Source of the DNA: Allium sativum
Taxonomy: Eukaryota; Streptophyta; Magnoliopsida; Asparagales; Amaryllidaceae
Length of the DNA stretch: 64,000 nucleotides
Direction: 5' to 3'
Assembly (NCBI GenBank): GCA_030737875.1
Contig: CM060921.1
Span: forward strand, 399,692,192 to 399,756,191
The notes under the pieces were generated by a model that saw only the letters and a program-made list of their open reading frames with translations, was not told the origin of the DNA and did no database searches. The translations under genes and the position numbers were made by a program. Shown here one piece after another: positions 47,032 to 59,839 of the stretch. The stretch's first letter is position 1; the number at the start of each line of letters is the position of its first letter.

Positions 47032-47035
47032 AAAA

Positions 47036-47805
47036 TGTTAGATCGAAATTTGGACCTAACACCCAAATTGTTATGAACAGTAGAGAATTTCAAATGAAGT
47101 ACAAGGAAAAAAAAAGAACACTCAGAATTTATAGTGGTTCGGCGTTAATGAGCCTACGTCCACTTTATATCTTATTGATTATGCTTTAAAAGCTAATACA
47201 ACAGTGATTTCTCTCAATATTTCAGTAGTTTGACAATAATGGCGGATTCAGTACTCAATATTGCCAAAAGGATCCCGAAAAATGCCAAGCTCTGGGCTAT
47301 TTATAGCTGATTTTGTCAGGCGGATCGTGGACACATGGCACGAATCCCGAGAGTATCGGATCGCATCGCCACCCTTGAAGAAACAGTCAAATTAGCCGTT
47401 GTGGACAGATGTCGTGATCTGCTTGAAACTCGGATCGTGCAGATGGGGAGAATCGGTCCAAGTGACGGTTAGGGACACGTGTCGCCAGATTCGTGCGATT
47501 CAGATCGCTGAAGACTAGCTCGCGCTTGAACAGGTCAGAGGGTTCGCCATGCACCAGGGGATCGGATCGGTTCGCTCGGGGTATCAATGTAAGCTTGGAT
47601 CGGATCGCCCAGCTACGTCGTTCGCTGATGAGATGGGGCGATCCGTAGAGACGCGATCCGATATTTTGGCGAGACGATGGTGCGCGATTCGATATCGGGT
47701 GAAACGATGATGCGCGATCCATTCCTTCATGTTCTTAGATACTGTGGTTTCCTGCTTTCCTCTTACGAATGATCCTGGGTGGCTTGGTCAAAAAGTGAGC
47801 CAACA
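47036..47805 (-). repeat. 5' LTR of C (770 bp)
   Basis: About 98% identical to 33953-34723 by hand comparison. It is the promoter-bearing copy for the minus-strand gag-pol. Confidence 0.93.
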
Positions 47806-47810
47806 TATAT
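47806..47810. repeat. Target-site duplication of C, right copy
   Basis: tatat directly after the CA end of C. Confidence 0.92.
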
Positions 47811-48386
47811 TTAAAACGCAAATACCATTCAACACATGAATTTCTAATCAACAAATGAATATCGATTCAACACATGAAGGTTTTCTATAGTTTCTATATA
47901 TAGATAGAAATGTGATTTTTATATTTAAAACGCGAATACCATTCAACACATGAATTTCTAATCAACGAATGAATATCGATTCAACACATGAAGGTTTTTT
48001 TTTTTACAATGAATAAATATAGTTTCAGCAAATGAAATAATTCAAACACATGAATATTATTCAAAATTTCGGCAGCATAATGGCAGGGTAGTTAAAACCG
48101 GGACCGTCCCTAGTACGGCTCCTCGCTCTACCTTAAAACCTCGCGGTTTTTGACAATGGGGATCATGCATCTAGTTCGCACGCAGGCGGCATGTATATAT
48201 TTATTTCATTTCCACAAACTAATCCTATGTGGTTTCAACCAAATATTTCTCAACCACAAACGGGTATTTTTCAACCTCAATCAATCAATATCAACCACAA
48301 ACAATCCCAAACAATCATTCGCTATCAATCAATTTTCACACCAATCATAATCAATAAATATCGTCCATGGTTTGTGGACGAGGGGC

Positions 48387-48390
<4 letters not shown>

Positions 48391-48444
<54 letters not shown>
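48391..48444. repeat. (AT)n microsatellite in the B 3' LTR, inner part
   Basis: About 54 bp of AT repeat, against about 27 bp at 59024-59050 in the 5' LTR. Confidence 0.92.
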
Positions 48445-48453
<9 letters not shown>

Positions 48454-50513
48454 GCAATTCACTTTTATTTCAACACATATATAATTTTTACAATGCATAT
48501 ATAATTTTTACAACGCATATATAACTTATACATCGAACATACAACTTATACAACGCTTATACATGAGGTGTACAACGTTTATATAACTCATACATCGACT
48601 ATATAATTTATACATCGTCGTTTTCCATATTGTTTTTAAATCAGAAATCTCACCTTGGGTTCCACTCCGTCAATCTTTACGGAACGGTTTGGATTCCCTT
48701 TTTATTTAAGTCCGCTTCATCGCCATCTGTTTTATGTAGTTGATATTAGAAATCAGCTCTTCAATTCTATGCCATTTATAAATAAAAATCATATTTTTAT
48801 TTCTATACAATCTAAAAAAAATTTATATTTTTACATCGCTATTTATTTCAAAAATAATGCTCTTTTCAAATATTTTATTCTTTCTATACTTTTCAAAAAT
48901 CAAGTTCTAGTATTATTTCTAAAACAAGTTCTATTTTATTTTATACACAATGCAAATCCCAGATTTAAAAAGCAATGCTATATTTTTCTATTCTTCAAAA
49001 CATATTTATTTTATTTTTCATACACAATTAAAACTGAAAATAAACAAGGTTATATTTTATTTTCTAAACCACGTATATATTTTTTTCCAAATCTAAAAAT
49101 AAAAATAAAATTAATGCTAGCTCATTTTAGAATCTGAAAAATAAATTAGTGTCACATTTTATATTATACAACTAAAATTTAAAAACCAAAGTTATTTATC
49201 AAAGAAAAAGGTAGGAAAAGCTCACTGTTTTTCCCTCAGAACAGTATTCGAAAGTAGCCCCAGAACTAGGGTTGGATGTTGCTGCCGCCTGGAGCCGCGG
49301 ACTGTCAATCGAAGGAAGTCGCAGGGAGCGCCTTGGCCTGCGTCACCTCCACCCCCAACCTGGACGAATTCGAACTCCCCCTCGTGCTTCAAATCGAGAT
49401 CGAACGGAGCGACTTCGAGGGTTCGATTCGCGATGGCAGGGAGGAGAGGAGGGTCGAGGGTGGGTTTGATTTGAAGGGAAGGAGGAGGCCGTTCGATTTA
49501 GGGTGGTGGCGCTGGCGAACTTCGCCAGAGGCGATCGAAAAAGGCCGGGAGCGGGGGAGCATGAAAGTCGTCAGAGCAAAAAAGGGTTTACGGGGTTTTT
49601 CGAATTTTCCCGAAAATTTAATTAATGAGAAAAAAAATCTCATTGGCCCGGACCTTATTTAATTTCAAAATTAGGGTTTTTGGCCACGAACTCTAATTCA
49701 AGCCCAATGACTGTCGCCCCTAGCGTTCTACCCCCATCCCGGACGCAATGGGATATGTTTCGTTGGCCAATTCGACTGTTAGAGTCAGTTATTTTACAAA
49801 TTAAAATATAAAACATTCAATTTCTATTTTGAACATACATTTTAATTTGCCGGGCCCACATACTAACTCGGAAAATTCCAAAAAATATATTTCTAGAATC
49901 GTATCGACGATACGGTCCTAACAAAACTGATTTCGTTGGATTCTGAGACCGTTTGCAAAAAGGCCCATTTTGGTCGATCCAATTTAACTGTAATTGACCA
50001 AAACACATTTTCTTTTGCCATGCTCACATACTAGCTTCAAAAATTATGAAATTTGAAACCTAGCAATAACTTTACATCTCGGTTCCAACAAAAGTGGTTT
50101 TGTCGAATTCCGAGGTCATATGCAAAATGGCCAATTTCACGGGCTATATAAATTCCATAGCGACTATTCTGAAAATTCATTCGGCCATAACTTTTGCTTT
50201 CCGCTATGAAAATTCGATTTTTCAGATTCGTTAGAAAGGTATTCACTAACAGATTTAAATATTTTTGGTTTCACTAAAATCTGGATTGTTTTGCACCCGG
50301 TACAGTCCGACAAAGTTTGAATTCAATTTTTGAAACTGCAGCCCCTTTTCAGGCCTTGTTTATAATTATAATTAACTATATTCGTTTTCAATTGTCGATT
50401 CAAACTCAGTTTTCATCGCCATTATTTAAAATATTTATTTTAAATATTTAAAATCCATTATTTTAGCCAATTTAAAAAAATTTAAATTGGTTCAGATTTT
50501 CTGGGTCGTTACA

Positions 50514-50571
50514 ATCTCCCCCACTTAAAACTTTTCGTCCCCGAAAAGGAACAAAGTCGAAAGTGGTTTGA
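50514..50571 (-). other. Polypurine tract block of B
   Basis: On the minus strand it ends aagtgggggagat before the LTR. The 58 bp are identical to those of LARD A. Confidence 0.88.
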
Positions 50572-50738
50572 CAAATCTACAATCACACAACACAACCAAC
50601 AATTTGTTTTTAACCTTCCAAAAATATACTAATCAAATCCTATAGAATTTAAAAGTGCACATCCATGAAAAGAAAATAACAACAGAGTAGAGAATTAAAT
50701 GGTAATGCAAAGTAGGGTAGATGCACCTTGCACCGGAG

Positions 50739-51158
50739 TCAATAAGAGATATCTACTCGACATCTAGGATAAGCTTTCTTAATGCTCTCCTCAGTTTCCC
50801 AAGTACAATCTCGCGGATCTCCACTGCACTGCACTTTGACTAAGTGAACCTTCTTGTTCCTCAGCTTTTTGGTTTCTTTGCCTATTATCTTTAGCGACTC
50901 TCTTCTCACAACTAATTCTGGAGTAATTTCAATATCATGTTGAGCTGCTTCTTCCACGATCAAGTCTGGATCATGAACGTGCTTCCGAAGTTGAGATATA
51001 TGAAATACATCATGAACTCCATGCAGCCAATCATGCAGTTTGACCCTATAAGCGAGAGTTCCGATCCGTTCCAGAATAGGAAACGGACCTATGAATTTGG
51101 GCGCCAACTTTCCAGTTTTACAAAACCGGATAACTCCTCTCATCGGCGATACTTTCAA
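50739..51158 (-). pseudogene. Integrase C-terminus and chromodomain of B
   Basis: The GPF/Y module (KLAPKFIGPFPILERIG) is followed by VFHISQLRKHVHDP and a chromodomain-like end with LRNKKVHLVKVQ and CTWETEESIKKAYP. Chromodomains of this class can bind histone marks and guide insertion into heterochromatin. The tail supports placement in the Tekay/Del group of chromoviruses. It is open to a natural stop at 50739. Confidence 0.8.
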
Positions 51159-52214
51159 ATATACATAGTCGCCAACTTCAAATGATATATCTCTTCTTCT
51201 TCTATCGGCATAGCTCTTTTGTCGGCTTTGAGCGGCGAGTAATCGCTTCTTAATAAATTCGACTTTGTCGGTAGCTTCTTAAATCATATCTGGACCCAAC
51301 ACAAGTCTATTACCTAGTTCAACCCAACAAGCAGGAGATCGGCACGGTCTACCATACAATGCTTCGAATGGCGACATTGTCAGACTCGCCTGGTAGCTGT
51401 TGTTATAAGAGAATTCAGCAAAATGCAAATGGTCTTCCCATGCTCCATCGAAATCTATAACACAAGCCCGCAATAGATCTTCTAAAATGCGATTCACCCT
51501 CTCAATCTGACCGTCTGTCTGAGGATGATAAGCGGTGCTCAAGTTCAACTTCGTTCCCAGCTCGACTTGAAATGCTTCCCAGAATTTGCTAGTGAATATT
51601 GTATCTCTATCACTGACTATACTGAGCGGCACTCCATGTAGTCTAACTATTTCCCTGAAGTAAATCTGCGCCAGACTCTGAGCGGTTCTGTTTGATCTGA
51701 CAGGTATGAAATGGGCGATCTTCGTGAAGCGATCTACGATCACCCAAATACTGTCATTCCCTTTTTTGATTCTGGGCAGACCATCAATGAAATCCATGGA
51801 GATATGCTCCCACTTCCAACCAGGAACTTCCAGTGGTTGTAACAATCCAGCCAATTTCTGTTGGTCGCTTTTGACTAGTTGGCAAGTAGGGCATCGACTA
51901 GCATATATCGAGATGTCTCTTTTTAACGACTTCCACCAGAATGTGCGTTCGATATCATTATACATCTTATTAACACCCGGATGGATACTGAGCTTAGATT
52001 TGTGGCATTCATCAAGCACATCTCTTCTGAGTTCAGGAATTTCTGGAACGCAAATTCGTCCTTCTAACCTCAAAATCCCTTCGCTGTCTAACTGGAAATC
52101 CGAAGCATTGCCTTCACGAATTCGCTGACTTATTCCTTTAATAAATTGGTCGTCTTCTTGGAGAGCCGATATCTTATCAATCAACGAAGTCGCAATGATG
52201 AAACTGGCGATCAT
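51100..52214 (-). pseudogene. Integrase of B (HHCC and DDE core), one stop
   Basis: The zinc finger runs from DECHKSKLSIHPG to CPTCQLVK. Core catalytic residues are seen in SMDFIDGLPR (Asp), IVSDRDTIFTS (Asp) and TDGQIERVN (Glu). A TAA at 51281-51279 separates the core from the C-terminal module. No frameshift is seen. The integrase inserts the cDNA; here the final chain is truncated. Confidence 0.88.
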
Positions 52215-52639
52215 TTCATTCTTTCAGCTTAACGCATCAGCCACGACATTGGCTTTCCCTGGAGTGTATAGAATTTCAAAATCATATGCTGCAAGAAACT
52301 CCATCCAACGTTGCTGCCTCAGATTTGAGTCTTTCTGAGTGAACAGATACTTTAACAACTGGTGATCTGTAAACAGTTCAAATCTCTCACCCAGAAGATA
52401 GTGTCTCTAGATTTTCAAAGCGAACACGATAGCTAATAACTCAAGATCATGAGTTACATAGTTTTTCTCGTGCGGCTTCAACTGGCGGCTAGCATAAGCA
52501 ATCACTTGACCCCTTTGCATTAACACTGCGCCAAGGCCTTCTCTAGAAGCATCAGTCCAGACTTTTAAATCTTGGTTGCCATCGATGATGGTTAACACTG
52601 GAGCTGTCGTTAGTCTTAACTTTAGCTCTTCGAAAGCCT
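52215..52639 (-). pseudogene. RNase H of B, two stops
   Basis: [16 protein letters not shown] carries the first catalytic Asp and [10 protein letters not shown] the conserved Glu. A TAG at about 52409 interrupts the domain in [19 protein letters not shown], and a TGA near 52217 lies just after the conserved ADALS. Both are in frame with the surrounding sequence. Confidence 0.85.
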
Positions 52640-53560
52640 CCTCACTTTCTGGAGTCCACTTGAATTTAGAATGCTTCTTTGTAAGCTTCGTTAAGTGACC
52701 AGATATCTTCGAAAAGTCTTTAACAAACTTCCGGTAATAGCTAGCCAATCCGAGAATACTGCGGACTTCAGTGGGGGTACTGGGCTGTTTCCAATACTGA
52801 ATAGCTGTGATTTTGCTTGGATCCACAGCGATTCCTTCTTTCGATACAACATGGCCCAGAAATTTCACTTCATCTTGCCAGAATATACATTTGGAAAACT
52901 TGGCTTTCAATACATTCCTTCTGAGGATTTCTAGAACCTGTTCCAGATGCTTTTCATGTTCGGCCTTTGATTTAGAGAAGATTAGAATATCGTCAATGAA
53001 AACCAGAACAAATTTATTCAAAACCCCTCTGAATACTCTATTCATCAGATCGACAAAGTAAGCTAAAGCGTTACATAAGCCGAACGGCATTACTAACCAC
53101 TCGTAGTATAAGTCGGGGCCTCTGAACGCTGTCATTGGAACACACTCTTCGGCAATTCGAAGTTGATGGAAACCTGTAGCTAGGTCCATTCATGAAAATA
53201 CTTGTGCTCCATTTAATCGATCCAACAAATCATCAATCCGCGGCAATGGATACTTGTTCTTTATTGTCTGCTTGTTCAGATCACGATAATCCACACATAA
53301 CCATAGAGTACCGTCAGATTTTGGGACAAACACTACTGCTGCACCCCAATCAGAGAAACTAGGCCTGATTAGACCCTTCCATACTAGCTGTCGTGTTTGA
53401 TTGTCTAATTCTTCCTTCTCTTTCAAGGACATTCTTCGAATAGCGTGAACTACCGGCGTTGCATTCGGAATCAAAGCAATCTTGAAATCTATTTCTCTCT
53501 GCGGAGGTAAGCGAACAACTTCTTCGAACACATCCGCATAGTTCTTGACGACAGGAATAT
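52640..53560 (-). pseudogene. Reverse transcriptase of B, one stop
   Basis: The RT fingers include [17 protein letters not shown] at 53192-53190 separates GAQVFS from [11 protein letters not shown]. The palm box is FIDD (53000-52989), followed by the thumb region [29 protein letters not shown] has Leu where related proteins usually have Pro. Apart from the stop, all expected RT motifs are present and in one frame. Confidence 0.88.
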
Positions 53561-53699
53561 CTTTCACTAGATCGGGAATATTCTCTGTGATTTCAGGGAC
53601 ATTTTCTATTTGGGATGGAGAAACATTCAAAGCTGCCCAGAAGTCTTTTCTATTAGAAGTCGGGCCTTCACATGGTATGGTTATATAATCACCTGATTT

Positions 53700-54059
53700 A
53701 ATCTTCGCCTTTACGACTCTGTCGGCGCATTTAACTTCAGCTTCATTTTTGGTCAACCAGTCTAGTCCCAAGATAAGATCAAACTCTTTAAAATTCATGA
53801 CGGCTGCGATGGTAGGAAACCGATATCGAGAAAAGGAAACCGGCACTCCACAAATCCAACTGAGATCTATGGAACCCCCAACCGGATTCTGGACAGTCAT
53901 TGGATCCTTCAGCTTTTTCAAATTCAAATCCAGCTTCTTAGCTGCATCTTTGGCGATGAAACTTCGTGACGCCCCTGTGTCAAATAGTACTTTGACTGGA
54001 ATGTTTTTGACAGTAAGCGTTCCTTCTAAAACATCAGCCCTTTCCTGAGCAAGCGAAGA
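53700..54059 (-). pseudogene. Protease of B, catalytic triad intact
   Basis: The retropepsin-like domain has [12 protein letters not shown], with the catalytic DTG at 53981-53973, and ends in ILGLDWL. It is fused in frame between the gag zinc knuckles and RT, as expected for a single Gag-Pol chain. The domain itself has no stop, but stops elsewhere in the chain mean it would not be made from a normal start. Confidence 0.85.
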
Positions 54060-54980
54060 TGCAGGCACTTCGGCCACTTCATTTGCCCGAGCCTCTTTGG
54101 TCTTTCTTAACAGCCAGCAATCTCGCTTTATATGACCGGCCTGATGACAAAGATTGCACTCTCGAGTCACAGGAAACTTGCCCTTGGATTTAGACCCACC
54201 CTCCTTTCGCTTCTTCGAGGTTTTACACTTCCTAGTCAGATGCCCTTGTTTATTGCAATTAGAGCATGTGGCAGTCGTGGCAGGTTCTTTTTCAGATCTA
54301 GCCCTTTTTCGATTGACTTTAGGCTCTTTACTGACCTCAGACCTCGTACTGGCTTTAGGAATATCCGTTTTCGACTCTTCCTTGTTACTAGAACAGACTT
54401 CTTCTTCGTCGTGCAACATTCCTTTCTTGTGGAGATCTTCATACTGATAAGCCATATAAATCATTTCTCAAAAAGGAAGCTTCACATTCCTCATTACACT
54501 ATTCTGATATCTCCTTTGCAGGCCATGGATAAATCTCAGATGTTTCCTCTTTGGGTCTTGAATTAGATGAGGAGCAAAGTGAGCAAGTTCGTTGAATTTC
54601 TTATGATATTTTGGGATGGTCATATCACCTTGAATTAGATAAGAAAATTCATCACATAATCGCTCCGTCGCTTCAGGAGGAGTAAATCTTTCTAGGAAAA
54701 TCACTTTGAATCTGTCCCAGGTGATATCACCTTCTGGATTATCTTTGATGATTGTTTCCCACCAGATTAAAGCTTCTTCTTTGAGCGCCCAAGATGCTAC
54801 TAACCGTTTCTGGTCATCCCTCAGCTGGATACGCTCAAATATTCTTTCGGCGGAACTCATCCAAGCTTGAGTTTGAATTATAGACTCATTGCCCGAGAAC
54901 TATGCTCCGTTCAGATTTCGATATCTCTTTAATAGAGCCTCTAGATCGCGTTCTGTATTCCTTCTGTTTCTGGCACTCAT
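54060..54980 (-). pseudogene. gag: gag of B (capsid and two zinc knuckles), two stops
   Basis: The start is at 54980 (MSARNRRNTE). The capsid region includes WALKEEALIWWETI and FLERFTPPEATERLCDEF, typical of chromoviral gag. Two CCHC zinc knuckles follow: [14 protein letters not shown] (54266-54225) and [14 protein letters not shown] (54158-54117), which bind genomic RNA. Stops lie at about 54902 (TAG) and at 54470 (TGA), both in frame with everything downstream, and there is no frameshift. The long basic linker before the knuckles is normal for the family. Confidence 0.88.
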
Positions 54981-55110
54981 TTTTCTAGTACTTCTGCAAT
55001 TAGCAGAACAAGTGTCAGGTCACAGAAAAGATAATTTTAAACATAGAAACATATACTTCAAATGTAAAATGTGTCTATCGATGTGTAATTTCATTCTGCT
55101 TTACTCATAC

Positions 55111-55169
55111 TAGGATATTGCTGATCCTATCTGTACAGAGTTACCCATCCTAGAATACTACTGGTCCTA
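55111..55169 (-). other. Tandem stem-loops in the B leader
   Basis: On the minus strand, taggac-cagtagt-attcta (55169-55151; one mismatch and one G-U) and taggat-cagcaat-atccta (55129-55111; perfect 6-bp stem). Loop size and loop pattern match A and D. Confidence 0.65.
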
Positions 55170-55220
55170 TTTCTGACGAATTCGTTCAAATGTTATATTC
55201 CAGAACTAAGCTTAACCAAA

Positions 55221-55232
55221 GCTCTGATACCA
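55221..55232 (-). other. Primer-binding site of B (initiator Met-tRNA)
   Basis: tggtatcagagc on the minus strand, three bases inside the LTR end. Confidence 0.92.
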
Positions 55233-55545
55233 CGTTGAGACGACCCAAAACCCCGTACTGACGGAGACAAGGGTTATCTTTGGAATATAACACAGAAACA
55301 AATAATAGCAGAACAAAATTAAATAAATACACCAGATAATGAACAATAGAATATACTGGATAAAAGTAATCATCAGAGTTACACAGTATACAGGATCTTA
55401 CTTAGTACAAATACAGTTCAGCTATACATAAATGTCTACAGTGGAAAACAAACAAAATATGTACAATAGGAGCTGAACAACATAAAAAGAGATAAATGAT
55501 AGAATCCATCTTCAGCTCCAGCTATCCAGAAAGAACCAGCTAAAC

Positions 55546-58500
55546 CTGAATACAAGGCTGCCCGTGTAGAAAAAGGGGCACCCGAGTTTGAAAGTGAAAC
55601 AAACTATGAGTCAGTCATAGGACTGGTATGAGAAATCTATTCAACACATATATAATATGGCTAATCACAGGACCACGCCACTTTCGTGGAATGGGTTTAC
55701 TCCATTGGATTGTCGGTGCTTTAAACAAATCATTCTTTTAAACAACGCAATGCATTTTATAAAAATGAAGCCGTTATAAGACTCAGTTCCCATCACACAA
55801 TGCAATGCAAACCGGAGGATAGAGTTTTTACCTTATAACGGCCAAAATATGCTTGATACGAATAAAACAAAGGCATTTGATATTATTGCTAGTGTCTATA
55901 TGTTTTGAAAACAATTTCAAATCATAACTATCAATCATAGACGACATGATCATCCCATGCCACTATGTCGCCAAATATATATATACAATCGAAACCGCAT
56001 CGTCACGTATTTGGAAATCGGATTTCCGTCATGAACCAAGGCAAAAGATAGTCCTTACCGAATTCGAGACTGCCTAGCTCGAGTCTCAGGCAAGCACGTA
56101 GGCAAGCCTTGGATCGTCAGGGCCGGTCCACCGATGTGGATTATTATGCCTGAACACTACGTCTCTCCGCCCTTTGGGGCGTAAACGAGCCAACGAATGA
56201 CTCCATCGGACCCGGATCGTCCGATCAAACCGAGGCACCTCGCAACAGCAACAACCACATAGGTGAAAAGTATATAAATGTCAGGGCTGGTAGGTCACTG
56301 ACACCACCCTAGCTAGGAAGAAACGCATGCCCTCCCTGAGGTCCTTCTCCCGTTTCTGGTTCATACCGGAGTGTGAGGCTCGCGAATTCACGTTATATAC
56401 AAAGCTACGCCACACAGGCGGTGCTTTGATCATCACCACATAACTTTGCTTTTCAACAGAAGTCCTGATCATTGCATCTTAGCATGCCACACCGGCAATT
56501 CATGCCATGCGACTGATGTCCATCGGTATACAACCTCTGAGCTCATGCGTCTCAGAGAAGGGCGTTAAGCAAAAGAATAAATTCTCCGCCGCCAAACAGA
56601 TGTATATTTAATAGAGATCAATCAACACAGAATAAAATCCAATGTCAGACACACAGTCCATTTACAAGTCCGTTCGGGGTCTGAACGAAACCTGAGGCAC
56701 TAAATACCTCGCAAACCCATCAATCACCACGTACGTTTAGACGATCACCACTCATTATCCATATTTCGGGATGCCTCCCAATCAGGACCTCGGTTACCAT
56801 CCAAACGAGGTGAAGATCTCCGGTCTTCGACCATCGTCTTCATCTTCGACTTTCAATCGTCGGTCAATTACTTGAAATGAGAATTAACTCGGCCTTTTCA
56901 AATAATTCACGTATTTAGAATTTCAAATCAATTTATTTCAATGGTTAAATCATTCGACAACACCAATTTTGTTCTTTAATGTAATTTTCACACCAAACAC
57001 ATTCAACCATCAAATACCACATAAATCGAGCAAATTCAATTTATTTCCATTCCATAACATTTATAATATTTTATAACAATTTATCGCTATTTTTATTTAT
57101 TTTAAAATAGCCTATTTATTCAAAACGGCGCTTTGGGCCATAACGCGGCCGTGGCGTTGTTTTTCTTCAGATTTGATTTACACATATCTGAAAATATAAC
57201 CGTTGGATCTTCACAAAATTTACATCATTAGAAAGGTCTTTTCAAAACGAATCCAACGGTTCCAGTTTCGGGAAAATCCGACGGTCGAATCTCCCGGTAC
57301 AATCGTTTGAAGTTTCGATTTCAAAATACGAACTGCAGCGTCGTTATTCGATTCAATATATAATTATATTTATATATATAAAAATATAATCGCTTCTGGC
57401 GCTGTTTTTCTTCAGATTTGAATTAAACATTCCAGACAATCCAACCGTTGGATTTTTACAAGGTTGGTGCCGTTGGAAAGATATTTCCAAGGCGAACCCG
57501 GCGGTTGCGGTTTCGGGAAAATCGAATGGTCGGATTTCCCGCACTAGTTGTTTGAAATCACGGTCTCAAAATACGAACTGCACGACTACATTTCGTTTTA
57601 ATTTTATTTATATTTATATATTTATATAAATATAGTTCATTCAATGATTTCAATATCGTTTCCACTTCAAATATTTCACTAACGCCTTAAAATTTTGGAA
57701 AATTTAACCATAACCTCCCCTGCACCGGGAGCATCGGGAAATCTCAAATAGCTTCCCCGGTCCTTCTAATCTCAAAAAGAAAAAGAAAAAGCCAAGCGGC
57801 TAGCCAACAGGCTCATAAAATCATCACCCAAACAAAACAGTAAATGTGTACCTATTTGTCGGGCATAAAATTTTATTCCTCTTCTCTAGCCCCTTTGCTA
57901 TAACCTGTTCAATGAATATGCATGTACATATATATAGTTCTTATCATTTATCATTTTCTATTCAACTTCATATTTGATTTCTATTTGGTTTAAAAACACC
58001 ATTCATTCTAACGTTGCATGTATAGGAAAAAATCGTATCATTAGCTAATTAACGAATATTTCAACTCATATATGTTTATTTGAACGAGTGGCTATTTTTA
58101 ACACTTCACATTTCAATGATTTATGTATATAATAAAAATGTGATTTCTATTGTAAAACAATTCATTTCAAAACACTATTATTTTATATATTTCATATTGG
58201 TGATAAAAATAGGTTTTTTCCTTATAAAACAATTTATTTCAAAATATTAATACCATTCAACACATGAATTTCAATTCAACGAATGAATATCGATTCAACA
58301 CATGAAGGTTTTTTTTCTTATAAAACAATTTATTTCAAAATATTAATACCATTCAACACATGAATTTCAATTCAATGAATGAATATCGATTCAACACATG
58401 AAGGTTTTCTATAGTTTCTATATATAGATAGAAATGTGATTTTTATATTTAAAACGCGAATACCATTCAACACATGAATTTCTAATCAATGAATGAATAT

Positions 58501-59024
58501 CGATTCAACACATGAAGGTTTTCTATAGTTTCTATATATAGATAGAAATGTGATTTTTATATTTAAAACGCGAATACCATTCAACACATGAATTTCTAAT
58601 CAACGAATGAATATCGATTCAACACATGAAGGTTTTTTTTTACAATGAATAAATATAGTTTCAGCAAATGAAATAATTCAAACACATGAATATTATTCAA
58701 AATTTCGGCAGCATAACGGCAGGGTAGTTAAAACCGGGACCGTCCCTAGTACGGCTCCTCGCTCTACCTTAAAACCTCGCGGTTTTTGACAATGGGGATC
58801 ATGCATCTAGTTCGCACGCAGGCGGCATGTATATATTTATTTCATTTCCACAAACTAATCCTATGTGGTTTCAACCAAATATTTCTCAACCACAAACGGG
58901 TATTTTTCAACCTCAATCAATCAATATCAACCACAAACAATCCCAAACAATCGTTCGCTATCAATCAATTTTCACACCAATCATAATCAATAAATATCGT
59001 CCATGGTTTGTGGACGAGGGGCGA

Positions 59025-59059
<35 letters not shown>

Positions 59060-59839
59060 GAAATTCACTTTTATTTCAACACATATATAATTTTTACAAC
59101 GCATATATAATTTTTACAACGCATATATAACTTATACATCGAACATACAACTTATACAACGCTTATACATGAGGTGTACAACGTTTATATAACTCATACA
59201 TCGACTATATAATTTATACATCGTCGTTTTCCATATTGTTTTTAAATCAGAAATCTCACCTTGGGTTCCACTCCGTCAATCTTTACGGAACGGTTTGGAT
59301 TCCCTTTTTATTTAAGTCCGCTTCATCGCCATCTGTTTTATGTAGTTGATATTAGAAATCAGCTCTTCAATTCTATGCCATTTATAAATAAAAATCATAT
59401 TTTTATTTCTATACAATCTAAAAAAAATTATATTCTTACATCGCTATTTATTTCAAAAATAATGCTCTTTCTATATTTTTCAAATATTTTATTCTTTCTA
59501 TACTTTTCAAAAATCAAGTTCTAGTTTTATTTCTAAAACAAGTTCTATTTTATTTTATACACAATGCAAATCCCAGATTTAAAAAGCAATGCTATATTTT
59601 TCTATTCTTCAAAACATATTTATTTTATTTTTCATACACAATTAAAACTGAAAATAAACAAGGTTATATTTTATTTTCTAAACCACGTATATATTTTTTT
59701 CCAAATCTAAAAATAAAAATAAAATTAATGCTAGCTCATTTTAGAATCTGAAAAATAAATTAGTGTCACATTTTATATTATACAACTGAAATTTAAAAAC
59801 CAAAGTTATTTATCAAAGAAAAAGGTAGGAAAAGCTCAC
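55546..59839 (-). other. Candidate intron in the B 5' LTR
   Basis: On the minus strand, donor aacaGTGAGCTTTT at 59839 follows the leader island. Acceptor ccttgtattcag ends near 55546, 310 bases before the LTR end. The layout is as in A, D and E. Splicing is inferred. Confidence 0.38.
58210..58640. repeat. ~100-bp tandem repeat in the B 5' LTR
   Basis: Four copies of a unit built on accattcaacacatgaatt and gaatatcgattcaacacatg (about 95-110 bp each). The 3' LTR has four matching copies, and element C sits between the second and third. Confidence 0.85.

Larger units (their letters stand above)
33953..47805 (-). mobile_element. Element C: Tat-lineage Ty3/gypsy element with antisense gene
   Basis: 13,853 bp with 771- and 770-bp LTRs that differ at about 12 positions by hand count. 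gag, protease, RT, RNase H, archaeal-type RNase H and integrase lie on the minus strand; there is no chromodomain. An extra gene lies on the plus strand between pol and the 3' LTR. A second RNase H and an antisense ORF are known marks of Tat-lineage (Retand-like) elements. It is flanked by tatat inside the B 3' LTR, so it is the youngest layer of the nest. Confidence 0.93.
47806..50513 (-). repeat. 3' LTR of B, inner part
   Basis: It continues the LTR after C to the polypurine tract. It contains an AT microsatellite (48391-48444), a conserved small hairpin (48362-48380), the donor-like site at 49225, a GC-rich leader island (49260-49580) and the U3 with ~168-bp units (49800-50300). There is no gene. 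Reading frames in the GC-rich island recur in the other LTR only because the DNA is the same. Confidence 0.9.

Noticed and set aside
40823..47035. Many plus-strand frames opposite gag-pol of C
   Set aside because: Shadow frames of the real minus-strand coding region.
33953..47805. Element C as a possible virus-like or endogenous pararetrovirus insert
   Set aside because: Paired LTRs, TSD, PBS, polypurine tract and integrase identify an LTR retrotransposon; no movement protein or envelope gene is seen.
49272..49662. Frames in the GC-rich island of the B LTR, also at 59890-60234, as a captured host exon
   Set aside because: The composition looks exon-like but no protein family is recognised, and the island fits an LTR leader. 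Left as part of the LTR.
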